64,000 bases of DNA, from contig NZ_JACIFO010000004.1 in assembly GCF_014197445.1 (NCBI RefSeq), forward strand, positions 1 through 64,000, given 5' to 3'. The notes below the pieces were generated by a model that searched no databases, was not told where the DNA came from, and saw only the letters and a list, made by a program, of their open reading frames with translations. Positions 44,361 through 53,100 of the stretch are shown here, piece by piece. Position numbers and translations under genes: made by a program. Positions within the stretch are counted from its first letter, which is position 1. The number at the start of each line of letters is the position of its first letter. Source of the DNA: Mesonia hippocampi. Lineage in GTDB: Bacteria > Bacteroidota > Bacteroidia > Flavobacteriales > Flavobacteriaceae.

Positions 44361-46223
44361 GTGAATTACGTTTCTGTAGAAAATATAAGTAAAGCATACG
44401 GCGAGCGTGTGCTGTTCGAGAATTTATCGTTCGGAATTAACGAAGGGCAAAAAATTGGTCTTATCGCCAAAAACGGCACAGGTAAAACCTCGCTCTTAAA
44501 CATCCTTTCGCTTACCGAAATGCCCGATGCTGGACAAGTAAATTATCGCAATAACCTAAAACAAGCTTTTTTACCGCAGGAACCTAACCTTGACCCAACG
44601 CTAAGCGTAGAGGAAACCATTTTTGCAAGCGACAACCATACCCTACGCGTAATAGCAGCTTATGAGAAAGCCATAAAAAATCCTAACGATACCGAAGCCA
44701 TGCAAAAAGCAATAGATCGTATGGATGCTGAGCAAGCTTGGGATTTTGAAACACAATACAAACAAATACTTTCACAACTAAAACTAGATAATTTAAAACA
44801 AAAAGTACACTTGTTATCGGGTGGGCAAAAACGTAGACTAGCACTAGCCACTACCTTACTTAACAAGCCCGATTTACTTATTTTAGATGAGCCTACCAAC
44901 CATTTAGATCTAGACATGATTGAGTGGCTAGAAAGCTTTTTTAAGCAACAGCAATTTACCTTGTTTATGGTAACTCACGACAGGTATTTTCTAGAACGTG
45001 TTTGTAACGAAATTATAGAGCTAGACGAAGGAAACCTTTATAACTACAAAGGAAATTACAGCTATTACCTCGAAAAAAGAGAAGCACGCCTAGATAACGA
45101 AAAAACTACTACCGAAAAAGCAAAACAACTTTATAAAAAAGAACTTGGTTGGATACGCCGACAACCTAAAGCCCGAACCACAAAATCTAAATCGAGAATA
45201 GACGATTTTAACGAGATTAAAGCACGAGCCTCACAACGCAGGCAAGAACAAGAAGTACAACTTGAAATAAACATGGAACGCCTCGGAAACAAAGTTGTTG
45301 AGCTTCATAAAATTTCTAAAGCTTATCAAGACAACGTACTATTTGACCAATACAGCTACAACTTCCAGCCAGGCGAACGCGTTGGTATTATCGGGAAAAA
45401 CGGTACAGGAAAATCTACCTTTCTGCATACCTTAACAGGAAACATAACACCAGATAACGGAAAAATAATTATTGGCGAAACTGTAAAATTTGGCTACTAT
45501 ACACAAAAAGGTATAACCATAAAAGAAGGTCAAAAAGTAATCGATGTAATTAGAGAATTTGGCGATTATATTCCGCTAAAAAAAGGAAGACAAATCTCTG
45601 CACAACAGCTTTTAGAGCGTTTTTTATTTAGCCGAAAAAAACAATACGATTTTGTAGAAAAACTAAGCGGAGGCGAACGCAAAAGACTCTACTTATGTAC
45701 GGTTTTAATCCAAAACCCTAACTTTTTAATTCTCGATGAGCCTACTAACGATTTAGATATTGTTACCCTAAATGTATTGGAAAACTTCTTGATAGATTTC
45801 CCTGGTTGCTTAATTGTGGTATCGCACGATCGTTATTTTATGGATAAAATTGTAGATCACCTTCTTGTGTTTAAAGGAAAAGGAGAAATTTTAGATTTCC
45901 CAGGAAATTACTCAGATTATCGCAGCTACGAAGGAAGCCAACCTGCTCAGGAAGAAAAAAAGCAAACCGACACCCCTAAAAAAAACTGGAAATCAAACAA
46001 TAATCAACAAAAATTAGATTATAACGAACAGAAAGAATACAAACGCCTAGAACGTGATATCCAAAAACTAGAACGCGAAAAAGAACAAGTCCAACAAGAA
46101 TTTTTACAAGAATTAACCGAAGAGGAAATCAATACCAAATCTGGACAATTACAAGACATCATTAATCAATTAGAAACAAAAACCGAACGCTGGTTTGAAC
46201 TTTCTATGAAAATTGAAGATTAA
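44361..46223 (+). CDS. ABC-F family ATPase (Uup-like)
   Basis: 620 residues with a GTG start. Two ATPase domains (Walker A AKNGTGKTS near residue 37 and GKNGTGKST near 345; signatures LSGGQKRRLALA and LSGGERKRLYL) are joined by a basic linker (RRQPKARTTKSKSRIDDF). The C-terminus is a charged coiled coil (LERDIQKLEREKEQVQQEF), as in Uup. ABC-F proteins act on ribosomes or DNA junctions and have no membrane partner. Its stop directly abuts the next ATG (46224), so the shrunken methyltransferase gene is cotranscribed. Confidence 0.93.
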   Translation: MNYVSVENISKAYGERVLFENLSFGINEGQKIGLIAKNGTGKTSLLNILSLTEMPDAGQVNYRNNLKQAFLPQEPNLDPTLSVEETIFASDNHTLRVIAAYEKAIKNPNDTEAMQKAIDRMDAEQAWDFETQYKQILSQLKLDNLKQKVHLLSGGQKRRLALATTLLNKPDLLILDEPTNHLDLDMIEWLESFFKQQQFTLFMVTHDRYFLERVCNEIIELDEGNLYNYKGNYSYYLEKREARLDNEKTTTEKAKQLYKKELGWIRRQPKARTTKSKSRIDDFNEIKARASQRRQEQEVQLEINMERLGNKVVELHKISKAYQDNVLFDQYSYNFQPGERVGIIGKNGTGKSTFLHTLTGNITPDNGKIIIGETVKFGYYTQKGITIKEGQKVIDVIREFGDYIPLKKGRQISAQQLLERFLFSRKKQYDFVEKLSGGERKRLYLCTVLIQNPNFLILDEPTNDLDIVTLNVLENFLIDFPGCLIVVSHDRYFMDKIVDHLLVFKGKGEILDFPGNYSDYRSYEGSQPAQEEKKQTDTPKKNWKSNNNQQKLDYNEQKEYKRLERDIQKLEREKEQVQQEFLQELTEEEINTKSGQLQDIINQLETKTERWFELSMKIED

Positions 46224-46769
46224 ATGAATTTAAAAACACGGCTAAATTACTTGGCTTTTTTAAAAAAATCTACCAATCAACATGGGGTACATTCTCCTTT
46301 TGTATTTAGTCTAGTAACACAGTGTTTTTATGCAAAAAAAAATACCGTTTACTACCAAAACTTATGTAAAAATAACGAAGGAAAACTTTCTAAAACCAAT
46401 AAAAAAATAATCAAATTATTGGATTATTTCTCTGTAAAAAACTTAAGTACAAACATAATAAATTTCCCTCCTCTTAATGGAGTTAACAACATCCCTACAA
46501 CATCGTTAACCAACACGGAAGAAAAGAAGATTGATGCTTTTCTTTTAACAACTTTAAGCATAAACACTTCACTATGGCAAAATATTTTAAAACATTCGCA
46601 TAACGATAGCCTAGTAATTCTTACAAATATTCATCAGAAACATGCAAGCAATATTTGGCAAGAATTATGCAAACACCCCGAAGTTAAGGTAAGTATAGAT
46701 TGTTTTTCTTTAGGAATATTATTTTTCAGGCAAGAACAAACTAAAGAACATTTTACAATAAGATGGTAA
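46224..46769 (+). CDS. Shrunken SAM-methyltransferase-like protein (core missing)
   Basis: 181 residues. The first ~35 residues (FLKKSTNQHGVHSPFVF) and the last ~45 (VKVSIDCFSLGILFF, then EHFTIRW) match a flavobacterial class I methyltransferase family found beside ABC-F genes and usually around 230-260 residues long. The part between is shortened and lacks the Gly-rich SAM loop (normally ELGTSLG-like). It is therefore unlikely to be a working methyltransferase and is probably a decayed gene that still has an open frame. Its last 113 bp recur at 48828-48940. Confidence 0.7.
   Translation: MNLKTRLNYLAFLKKSTNQHGVHSPFVFSLVTQCFYAKKNTVYYQNLCKNNEGKLSKTNKKIIKLLDYFSVKNLSTNIINFPPLNGVNNIPTTSLTNTEEKKIDAFLLTTLSINTSLWQNILKHSHNDSLVILTNIHQKHASNIWQELCKHPEVKVSIDCFSLGILFFRQEQTKEHFTIRW
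46657..46769 (+). repeat. 113-bp direct repeat, copy 1
   Basis: The 3' end of the methyltransferase-like gene including its stop codon. It matches 48828-48940 without gaps at 110 of 113 positions; the three differences are A/G, A/G and A/C. The copies start 2171 bp apart. Confidence 0.92.
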
Positions 46770-46787
46770 TGTATATTTATTATTATA

Positions 46788-46806
46788 AAAAAACATATTG
46801 TTTTTT
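46788..46806 (+). terminator. Weak hairpin after the methyltransferase-like gene
   Basis: AAAAAACA (46788-46795), 3-nt loop, TGTTTTTT (46799-46806). The stem is short and A/T-rich; it may act as a terminator. Confidence 0.45.
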
Positions 46807-46865
46807 AACATTTATCTCTGAAAGTTTTATTTAAATTTAACACCTAACTCATAAAACTTAGAGAA

Positions 46866-47437
46866 ATGAAAAACAAACAAACAAACTAGTAAATTTAAGT
46901 ATAGTTATTCTAGTTATATTCGCATTTTTTAATATTGTATCTTGTACTACTGACACAGAAGAAGATATACATCTTAACAATACTTCTTCTAAAAGTTTAA
47001 CTATAAAAGATAACAATTTTGTTATTAATGGAATTAAAATAGGTGGTGGTGGCGCCAAATTTACTATTGGAAAAAAGTCTAAAAATTGTAGAGGACTGGG
47101 TATTTGTCGCATAGATAAAGTAATGGTTGATGTTGACGATATAACTATAATTTACACAAACCCAAAGTCACCTCAATATCAAATACAAACAAATTATTTT
47201 ATTGACCGAATTGATGGCTTACGAGACACGCTTGTTTTAGAAATCACTGAAAACGCTATAAACCAATTGATTGAAATTCAAGGAGGATCCCATTTTATTA
47301 TGGAGGAAGATTTTATTTTTGATATAGAAACCGCAGCACAAATGAATTTAAAAGAAGGATACACCATAAAGAAAGGTACCTACCCTATTCAAAAATATGA
47401 AAATGAAGAAATAAATAAATATTATATCAAACTTTAA
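46866..47437 (+). pseudogene. Lipoprotein gene out of frame at an (AAAC)4 tract (phase-OFF or broken)
   Basis: An ATG at 46866 is followed by AA and four AAAC units (46871-46886) and then a TAG at 46887. In another frame, an open stretch runs from 46868 to 47437 and encodes a lipoprotein signal (NLSIVILVIFAFFNIVSC) and a mature part with GGGGAKFTIGKKSKNC and RGLGICRIDK. That frame has no start codon of its own before the signal. With five AAAC units (or two) the ATG would be in frame and give 191 (or 187) residues. An internal ATG at 47123 would give only the last 104 residues, without the signal. I do not recognise the family. A hairpin at 47451-47479 follows. Confidence 0.7.
46871..46886 (+). 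repeat. Tetranucleotide repeat (AAAC)4 at the start of the lipoprotein gene
   Basis: Four perfect AAAC units, two bases after an ATG. A gain of one unit, or loss of two, joins the ATG to the lipoprotein frame. Tetranucleotide tracts at this position are the classic design of phase-variable genes, although four units is short. Confidence 0.8.
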
Positions 47438-47450
47438 TCTTTTTAACCAA

Positions 47451-47485
47451 AGCCTGTTAATGAATCATATTAACAGGCTATTAAT
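47451..47485 (+). terminator. Terminator after the lipoprotein gene
   Basis: 11-bp stem (AGCCTGTTAAT at 47451-47461 with 47469-47479), 7-nt loop, followed by T-rich sequence. Confidence 0.65.
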
Positions 47486-47494
47486 TTTTATTTC

Positions 47495-48115
47495 ATGAAA
47501 ATCATCACTTACCTTATATGTGTTTTTACGCTTGGTTTAACTGCTCAAAATCCAAGAAACTTTAAATTCGAAGACAGCACAACTATCAATAACTATATAA
47601 ACGAACAACAGTTAGCCTTTTTAACAGAAGATATCTATATTTTAAAAACCATAGAAGATTATAAAACCTATACCAGCGAAGGAAATTTAGTATCGCCAGT
47701 CATTTTTGTTTTTAATGAAAAAGGTGAATTTACGGAGTATATTAATTTTTATAATGCCGAAAAAAAGTTAAGTAATTTAAAACGTTTACGGAAGAAAAAA
47801 AGTAAAAATTCACCCGATTTTAAATATTGGGAAGAAAAAATAGTATCGCTTAAAACCAACCAAGTATATACACATAACCAAACCGGTTATATTTTTGTGT
47901 TGAGTTGGGGAATTCATTGGAATAAAATAAAGTCCGCTAAACTTATCAGTAAATGGTATGAGGTTTTACTTCGTCAAAAAGAAAATAATCCCGATATACA
48001 GCTCATTTTATTAAACACCGACTTGCAAAACAGTTGGGATATTTCTCAGGAAACCAAAGATTGGATGTTAGAACAAGTAAATAACCCAGAAAATATACGC
48101 GATAATCAACGATGA
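47495..48115 (+). CDS. Secreted protein of unknown function (cassette gene 2)
   Basis: 206 residues. A signal peptide (MKIITYLICVFTLGLTAQ) is followed by a mixed helix/strand body (SPVIFVFNEKGEFTEYINFY; YIFVLSWGIHWNK; NPDIQLILLNTDLQNSW). The strand order VIFVF...IFVLSWG...QLILLNTD hints at a thioredoxin-like fold with no CxxC, but this is weak. The end overlaps the next start by 4 bp (ATGA), so both are cotranslated. It lies in the cassette bracketed by the 113-bp repeats. Confidence 0.7.
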   Translation: MKIITYLICVFTLGLTAQNPRNFKFEDSTTINNYINEQQLAFLTEDIYILKTIEDYKTYTSEGNLVSPVIFVFNEKGEFTEYINFYNAEKKLSNLKRLRKKKSKNSPDFKYWEEKIVSLKTNQVYTHNQTGYIFVLSWGIHWNKIKSAKLISKWYEVLLRQKENNPDIQLILLNTDLQNSWDISQETKDWMLEQVNNPENIRDNQR

Positions 48116-48642
48116 AGAAGACCTTTATACTATCCCTGTTGTTTTGTTTTCTTTTTATAAAGCTTGGTATTACCCAAACAACAAAAAGTAACACTACATA
48201 TAATATTACAACCTTAAGCATTGCCGCACTTAAAGACAAAATTGCTTTTAGCAAAAAAGACTTTAAAATTGTTTATTTATTTAAGCAGTACTGTTCAGCA
48301 ACCCAACAAGGCTTCCCTTCTGTAGATAGTTTGTATAAACAAGCTACTCAACATAACTTCGAATTATTTGTAGTTACTACTAACCCAAAGAAAAAACAAG
48401 AAGAGCTTCTAGATCATTTGTTTTTTAATAACTATAGCGAACCATTTTATATCATAGATGATTCATTTTTTTTAAATTTTCATAGTAAACTTATAAAAGC
48501 AATCTGCGAAACCTGCAATCATAAAGATATGGGGTATACTGATTTTATGATTTTCGGTAAAGATAATCAACTAATTCTACATACAACCTATCAGCAAAGC
48601 GTAGAAGAACATATAGCAATATTAAAAACGTATATAAAGTAA
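48112..48642 (+). CDS. Secreted thioredoxin-fold-like protein without CxxC (cassette gene 3)
   Basis: 176 residues with a signal peptide (KTFILSLLFCFLFIKLGITQ). DFKIVYLFKQYCSATQQGFPSVDSLYKQA near residue 51 looks like a redoxin strand-loop-helix where WCxxC would be, but only one Cys (YCSATQ) is left. FELFVVTTNPKKKQEELLDHL and EPFYIIDD then follow the fold. A CETCNHKD motif sits near residue 137. Function unknown; thiol chemistry through the lone Cys is possible. Overlaps the upstream gene by 4 bp. Confidence 0.7.
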   Translation: MKKTFILSLLFCFLFIKLGITQTTKSNTTYNITTLSIAALKDKIAFSKKDFKIVYLFKQYCSATQQGFPSVDSLYKQATQHNFELFVVTTNPKKKQEELLDHLFFNNYSEPFYIIDDSFFLNFHSKLIKAICETCNHKDMGYTDFMIFGKDNQLILHTTYQQSVEEHIAILKTYIK

Positions 48643-48827
48643 ATTAGATTTACTTCAATTTTTCAATAAAACACCATGATAACTTCGTAATAGACTAACC
48701 TTTATTTCAAATTATCGTCAAATAAGACCTTTAATAGAATACTATTTTTACTTCTAAATTTCAATATATTTAAATCATTCGAAAAAATCTTAAAACTGTA
48801 TTTTGTTTAATAACACAATTTGTTATG

Positions 48828-48940
48828 GGCAAGAATTATGCAAACGCCCCGAAGTTAAGGTAAGTATAGATTGTTTTTCTTTAGGAATATTATTTTTCAG
48901 GCAAGAACAAGCTAAAGAACATTTTACAATACGATGGTAA
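48828..48940 (+). pseudogene. 113-bp direct repeat, copy 2: orphan 3' end of the methyltransferase-like gene
   Basis: Encodes only the last ~37 codons and stop of the methyltransferase-like gene (ending EHFTIRW), with no start of its own. 110 of 113 bases match 46657-46769. The next gene's promoter starts 9 bp later, so this copy may be the original 3' end and copy 1 the later one. Confidence 0.88.
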
Positions 48941-48949
48941 AATAAAAGC

Positions 48950-48957
48950 TAACTTTG
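48950..48957 (+). promoter_or_regulatory. -7 element of the small membrane protein gene
   Basis: TAACTTTG (TAnnTTTG), 18 bp before the ATG at 48976. It overlaps an in-frame TTG at 48955, which is therefore rejected as a start. Confidence 0.55.
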
Positions 48958-48975
48958 TATATTTACCTAAAAAAT

Positions 48976-49140
48976 ATGTTTCAACTCTCCGAGCAAACCC
49001 AGCTTATTATCCTTATTATTGTTTTAGCAATCCTTTTTGTATTGGTGATTTTTAATAATAAACGCAACCAAGCCAAAAAACAAAAACGAAATTTCAGAAA
49101 AGGGTTTTACGAGAAAACAAAAAAACACAAGAACAATTAA
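48976..49140 (+). CDS. Small single-span membrane protein
   Basis: 54 residues from the ATG at 48976: a short polar start, one hydrophobic helix (LIILIIVLAILFVLVIF) and a strongly basic tail (NNKRNQAKKQKRNFRKG), which by the positive-inside rule faces the cytoplasm. No family recognised. It starts 6 bp before the cobalamin adenosyltransferase gene and is probably cotranscribed with it. Confidence 0.7.
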   Translation: MFQLSEQTQLIILIIVLAILFVLVIFNNKRNQAKKQKRNFRKGFYEKTKKHKNN

Positions 49141-49146
49141 TTTAAA

Positions 49147-49719
49147 ATGAAAATATACACCAAAACTGGCGATAAAGGAACGACAGCACTTTTTGGAGGC
49201 ACACGTGTACCTAAAAGCCATATTCGCATAGAAAGCTACGGAACAGTAGATGAGCTAAACTCATACGTGGGCTTAGTAAGAGATAATGTAAAAGACGTGC
49301 ATACAAGAGCCGTTTTAAAAGACATCCAACACAACTTATTTACCCTTGGTGCAGAATTGGCTACAGACCCTGAAAAAGCAAAGTTAAAAAACGGTAAAGA
49401 CAGGCTTAACATTGTTGTAATTGGAGAAAAACACATCGAACAGTTAGAAACAGAGATGGATACCATGAACGGAGATTTACCGCAAATGACACATTTTATT
49501 CTTCCTGGCGGACACCCAACTGTGTCATATTGTCATATAACTCGCTGTGTATGCCGTCGTGCAGAACGCTTAGCTACCCAATTATATAGCCTAGAAACCT
49601 TTGATGAAAATATATTAAAATATTTAAACCGGCTTTCTGACTATTTATTTGTATTGGCACGAAAATTGACTAAAGATTTAAACGCTGAAGAAGTAAAATG
49701 GATTCCTGAAAAAGAATAA
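49147..49719 (+). CDS. Cob(I)alamin adenosyltransferase, PduO type
   Basis: 190 residues. The N-terminal signature KIYTKTGDKGTTALFGGTRV binds ATP; SYGTVDELNSYVGL near residue 31 and CRRAERL near residue 138 complete the PduO pattern. It transfers the 5'-deoxyadenosyl group from ATP to reduced cobalamin to make coenzyme B12. No other B12 genes are near, so it probably serves salvage for B12-dependent enzymes encoded elsewhere. Confidence 0.94.
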   Translation: MKIYTKTGDKGTTALFGGTRVPKSHIRIESYGTVDELNSYVGLVRDNVKDVHTRAVLKDIQHNLFTLGAELATDPEKAKLKNGKDRLNIVVIGEKHIEQLETEMDTMNGDLPQMTHFILPGGHPTVSYCHITRCVCRRAERLATQLYSLETFDENILKYLNRLSDYLFVLARKLTKDLNAEEVKWIPEKE

Positions 49720-49804
49720 ACAATAATCTTTACAGCTTAAAACAAAGGGTTTTCCCTTGAAAAACAAGTTCTTAAAAATAACGATCAAAAAATAAACTTT
49801 TTAC

Positions 49805-49834
49805 TTGACTTTTACAATTAAAAATTTATTTTTG
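49805..49834 (+). promoter_or_regulatory. Promoter of the DUF2795 gene
   Basis: TTG (49805-49807), a 19-bp spacer and TATTTTTG (49827-49834), a full Bacteroidota promoter 24 bp before the ATG at 49859. It overlaps an apparent in-frame TTG start at 49805, which is therefore part of the promoter, not the gene. Confidence 0.75.
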
Positions 49835-49858
49835 CACAAATTCAAACACGATAATCAG

Positions 49859-50080
49859 ATGTATTGGACATTAGAATTAGCATCTTATTTAAGTGATGCA
49901 CCTTGGCCTGCAACAAAAGACGAATTGATAGATTACGCTATCCGAACTGGAGCGCCGCTAGAAGTTGTAGAAAATCTTCAATCGATAGAAGATGAAGGAG
50001 ACTCGTACGACTCTATTGAAGAAATTTGGCCAGATTACCCCACAGACGAAGACTATCTCTGGAATGAGGATGAATATTAA
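49859..50080 (+). CDS. DUF2795 family protein
   Basis: 73 residues from ATG 49859. MYWTLELASYLSDAPWPATKDELIDYAIR matches the DUF2795 pattern; the rest is very acidic (DEGDSYDSIEEIWPD, ending EDYLWNEDEY). Conserved in flavobacteria upstream of secA; function unknown. The acidic tail suggests a binding partner that is basic. It has its own promoter and a hairpin before secA. Confidence 0.85.
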   Translation: MYWTLELASYLSDAPWPATKDELIDYAIRTGAPLEVVENLQSIEDEGDSYDSIEEIWPDYPTDEDYLWNEDEY

Positions 50081-50098
50081 ACAAGCAAAAACAAATTA

Positions 50099-50129
50099 AA
50101 AAGTCTCTACTACGAGGCTTTTTTTTTAT
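50099..50129 (+). terminator. Hairpin between the DUF2795 gene and secA
   Basis: 9-bp stem (AAAAGTCTC at 50099-50107 with 50114-50122, one G-U pair), 6-nt loop and a long T-run. Confidence 0.75.
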
Positions 50130-50160
50130 GTATTTTTAAACAAAAAATAAATTACATACT

Positions 50161-53100
50161 ATGGGTTTTTTAGACTCGGTACTTAAAATGTTTGTCGGCG
50201 ATAAGTCGAAACAAGATATAAAAACAATTCAACCAATTGTTGATAAGATAAAAAGTTTCGAAACACAACTTGAGCAAATTTCGCTCGACGAGCTTCGTAA
50301 CAAAACCATTAGCTTCAAAGAAAAAATAGCCGAAGCCACTAAAGCTACCAACCAAGAAATTTCAGCTTTACAAAAAGAAGCTAAAACTACAGACGATATC
50401 AATAAAAAGGAAGACCTCTATAATAAAATAGACAGTCTGAAGGATAAAGCCTATGAAGAATCGGAAGCTGTGCTTAACGAAATACTACCTGAAGCCTTTG
50501 CCGTAGTTAAAGAAACCGCAAAACGTTTTAAAAACAATCCAACCTTAGAGGTAACCGCTTCTGAGTACGACCGATTTCTATCTGCCGATAAAGATTATGT
50601 AACCCTAGAAGGAGATAAAGCCATCTGGAAAAACACTTGGAATGCTGCAGGAAAAGAAGTACAATGGGACATGGTACATTACGATGTACAGCTAATTGGA
50701 GGTATTACCATGCACCAAGGGAAAATCTCCGAAATGCAAACAGGAGAAGGAAAAACCCTTGTAGCTACACTTCCTGTTTACCTTAATGCACTTACCGGAC
50801 GCGGAGTACACCTAGTTACCGTAAACGATTACCTTGCACGACGAGATAGCGCCTGGATGGCACCTATATTCCAATTCCACGGATTAAGCATTGATTGTAT
50901 CGATAACCACCGCCCTAACTCACCAGAACGTAAAGCCGCCTATAAAGCAGACATTACCTATGGTACAAACAACGAGTTTGGTTTTGATTATCTACGTGAC
51001 AACATGAGTCACTCCCCAGAAGATTTAGTACAACAAGAACACAATTATGCCATTATAGATGAGGTAGACTCTGTGTTGATTGATGATGCACGTACACCCT
51101 TAATTATCTCTGGCCCCATCCCAAAAGGAAACATCCACGAGTTTGACCTTTTAAAACCTCAAATAGCAAAAGTTGTAGAAGTACAACGCAAATACCTCGT
51201 AGGCGTTCTTGCCGAAGCAAAAAAACTTATAACAGAAGGCAACACTAAAGACGGAGGCTTCTTATTGCTTAGAGTTTATCGTGGTTTACCAAAAAATAAA
51301 GCTTTAATTAAGTTTTTGAGTGAAGAAGGTATAAAACTTCTTTTACAAAAAACCGAAGCTCAATATATGCAAGATAACAACCGTGAAATGCACAAAGTAG
51401 ATGCAGAGTTGTATTTTGTTATTGAAGAAAAAAACAACCAAATTGATCTTACCGATAAAGGTGTAGAGTTCCTTTCTGGAAAAGAAGACCCTAACTTCTT
51501 TGTTATGCCAGAAATAGGAATGGAAATTTCTAAAATAGAAAACCTAAACCTTCCTAAAGAAGAAGAAGCAGAGAAAAAAGAAGCCCTTTTACGAGACTTT
51601 AGCGTAAAAAGTGAACGTATTCACACCCTAAGACAATTACTTAAAGCCTATACCTTATTCGAAAAAGATACCGAATATGTGGTTATGGACAATAAAGTAA
51701 AAATTGTAGATGAACAAACAGGGCGTATCATGGATGGGCGTCGTTATAGCGACGGACTTCACCAAGCCATCGAGGCAAAAGAAAATGTAAAAATTGAAGA
51801 CGCCACCCAAACATTTGCCACCATTACCCTGCAAAACTACTTTAGAATGTATCGTAAACTATCTGGAATGACAGGTACCGCGATAACAGAAGAAGGAGAA
51901 TTTTGGGAAATCTATAAATTAGATGTGGTAGAAATTCCTACCAACAGACCTATAGCCCGTAAAGATAAACAAGACTTAGTTTATAAAACCAAGCGCGAAA
52001 AATATAATGCGGTAATAGAAGAGGTTACCAAACTTTCTCAACAAGGACGTCCTGTACTTATCGGTACAACTTCTGTAGAAATTTCTGAACTTTTAAGTAG
52101 AATGCTTAAAATAAGAAAAGTACCTCACAATGTACTTAATGCAAAGCTACACCAAAAAGAAGCCGAAATTGTAGAAGAAGCAGGTAAAGCTGGTATTGTG
52201 ACCATTGCAACCAATATGGCAGGTCGTGGAACAGATATTAAACTAAGCAAAGAAGTAAAAGATGCTGGAGGTCTTGCCATTATAGGTACAGAGCGCCATG
52301 ATTCTCGCCGTGTAGACCGTCAGTTACGAGGTCGTGCAGGTCGTCAAGGAGACCCAGGAAGTTCACAATTCTATGTATCCTTAGAGGATAATTTAATGCG
52401 CCTATTTGGTTCTGAAAGAATTGCGAAACTTATGGACAGAATGGGACTTGAAGAAGGCGAAGTTATCCAACATAGCATGATTTCTAAATCGATAGAAAGA
52501 GCCCAAAAGAAAGTAGAAGAAAACAACTTTGGAAGCCGTAAACGCCTCTTAGAGTATGATGATGTAATGAATGCACAGCGTGAAGTAATCTACAAACGCC
52601 GCTATAATGCATTATTTGGAGAACGCTTACGCGTAGATATAGCCAACATGATTTTTGATTTGGCAGAAAGCATTTCTGAAACAAATAAAAATGCTTCAGA
52701 CTTCAAGAATTTTGAATTTGAAATTTTCAGGTATTTAGGCATAGGAAGCCCCATAACCGAAAATGAGTTCGAAAAAGCAAACGCCCAAAAACTATCTGGA
52801 ATTGTTTACAAAGCTGCCTATAAAAATTACGAAGAAAAAATGGCTCGTGATGCACAACAAGCAACACCTGTTATTAAACGTGTTTTTGAAGAACAAGGCG
52901 ATCGCTTTGAGCGTATTTTAGTTCCGTTTACAGATGGCGCTAAGACCATTCAAGTAACTACCGATTTAAAAGAGGCCTATGATACTGAAGGGAAATCGCT
53001 TGTAACCGACTTTGAAAAAAATGTTACCCTTGCCATTATTGATGACAGCTGGAAAACACACCTCCGAAAAATGGATGAGTTAAAACAAAGTGTTCAATTG

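Larger units (their letters stand above)
48643..48975. other. Gene-free stretch carrying repeat copy 2 and a promoter
   Basis: 333 bp. The first ~185 bp are A/T-rich with nothing recognised except a small dyad ATAACA-N5-TGTTAT (48810-48826) ending one base before repeat copy 2. Then come the 113-bp repeat and the promoter of the 48976 gene. Confidence 0.6.

Noticed and set aside
47123-47437. Independent 104-residue gene starting at the internal ATG
   Set aside because: The same frame continues upstream without stops through a clear lipoprotein signal, so 47123 is an internal Met of the frameshifted gene.
48810-48830. Dyad near repeat copy 2 as an integron attC site
   Set aside because: It lacks the GTTRRRY core, and no integron integrase is present in the window; kept only as a junction feature.
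49805-49858. Earlier TTG start for the DUF2795 gene
   Set aside because: The TTG is the -33 element of a full promoter; the ATG at 49859 gives the conserved opening MYWTLELASYL.
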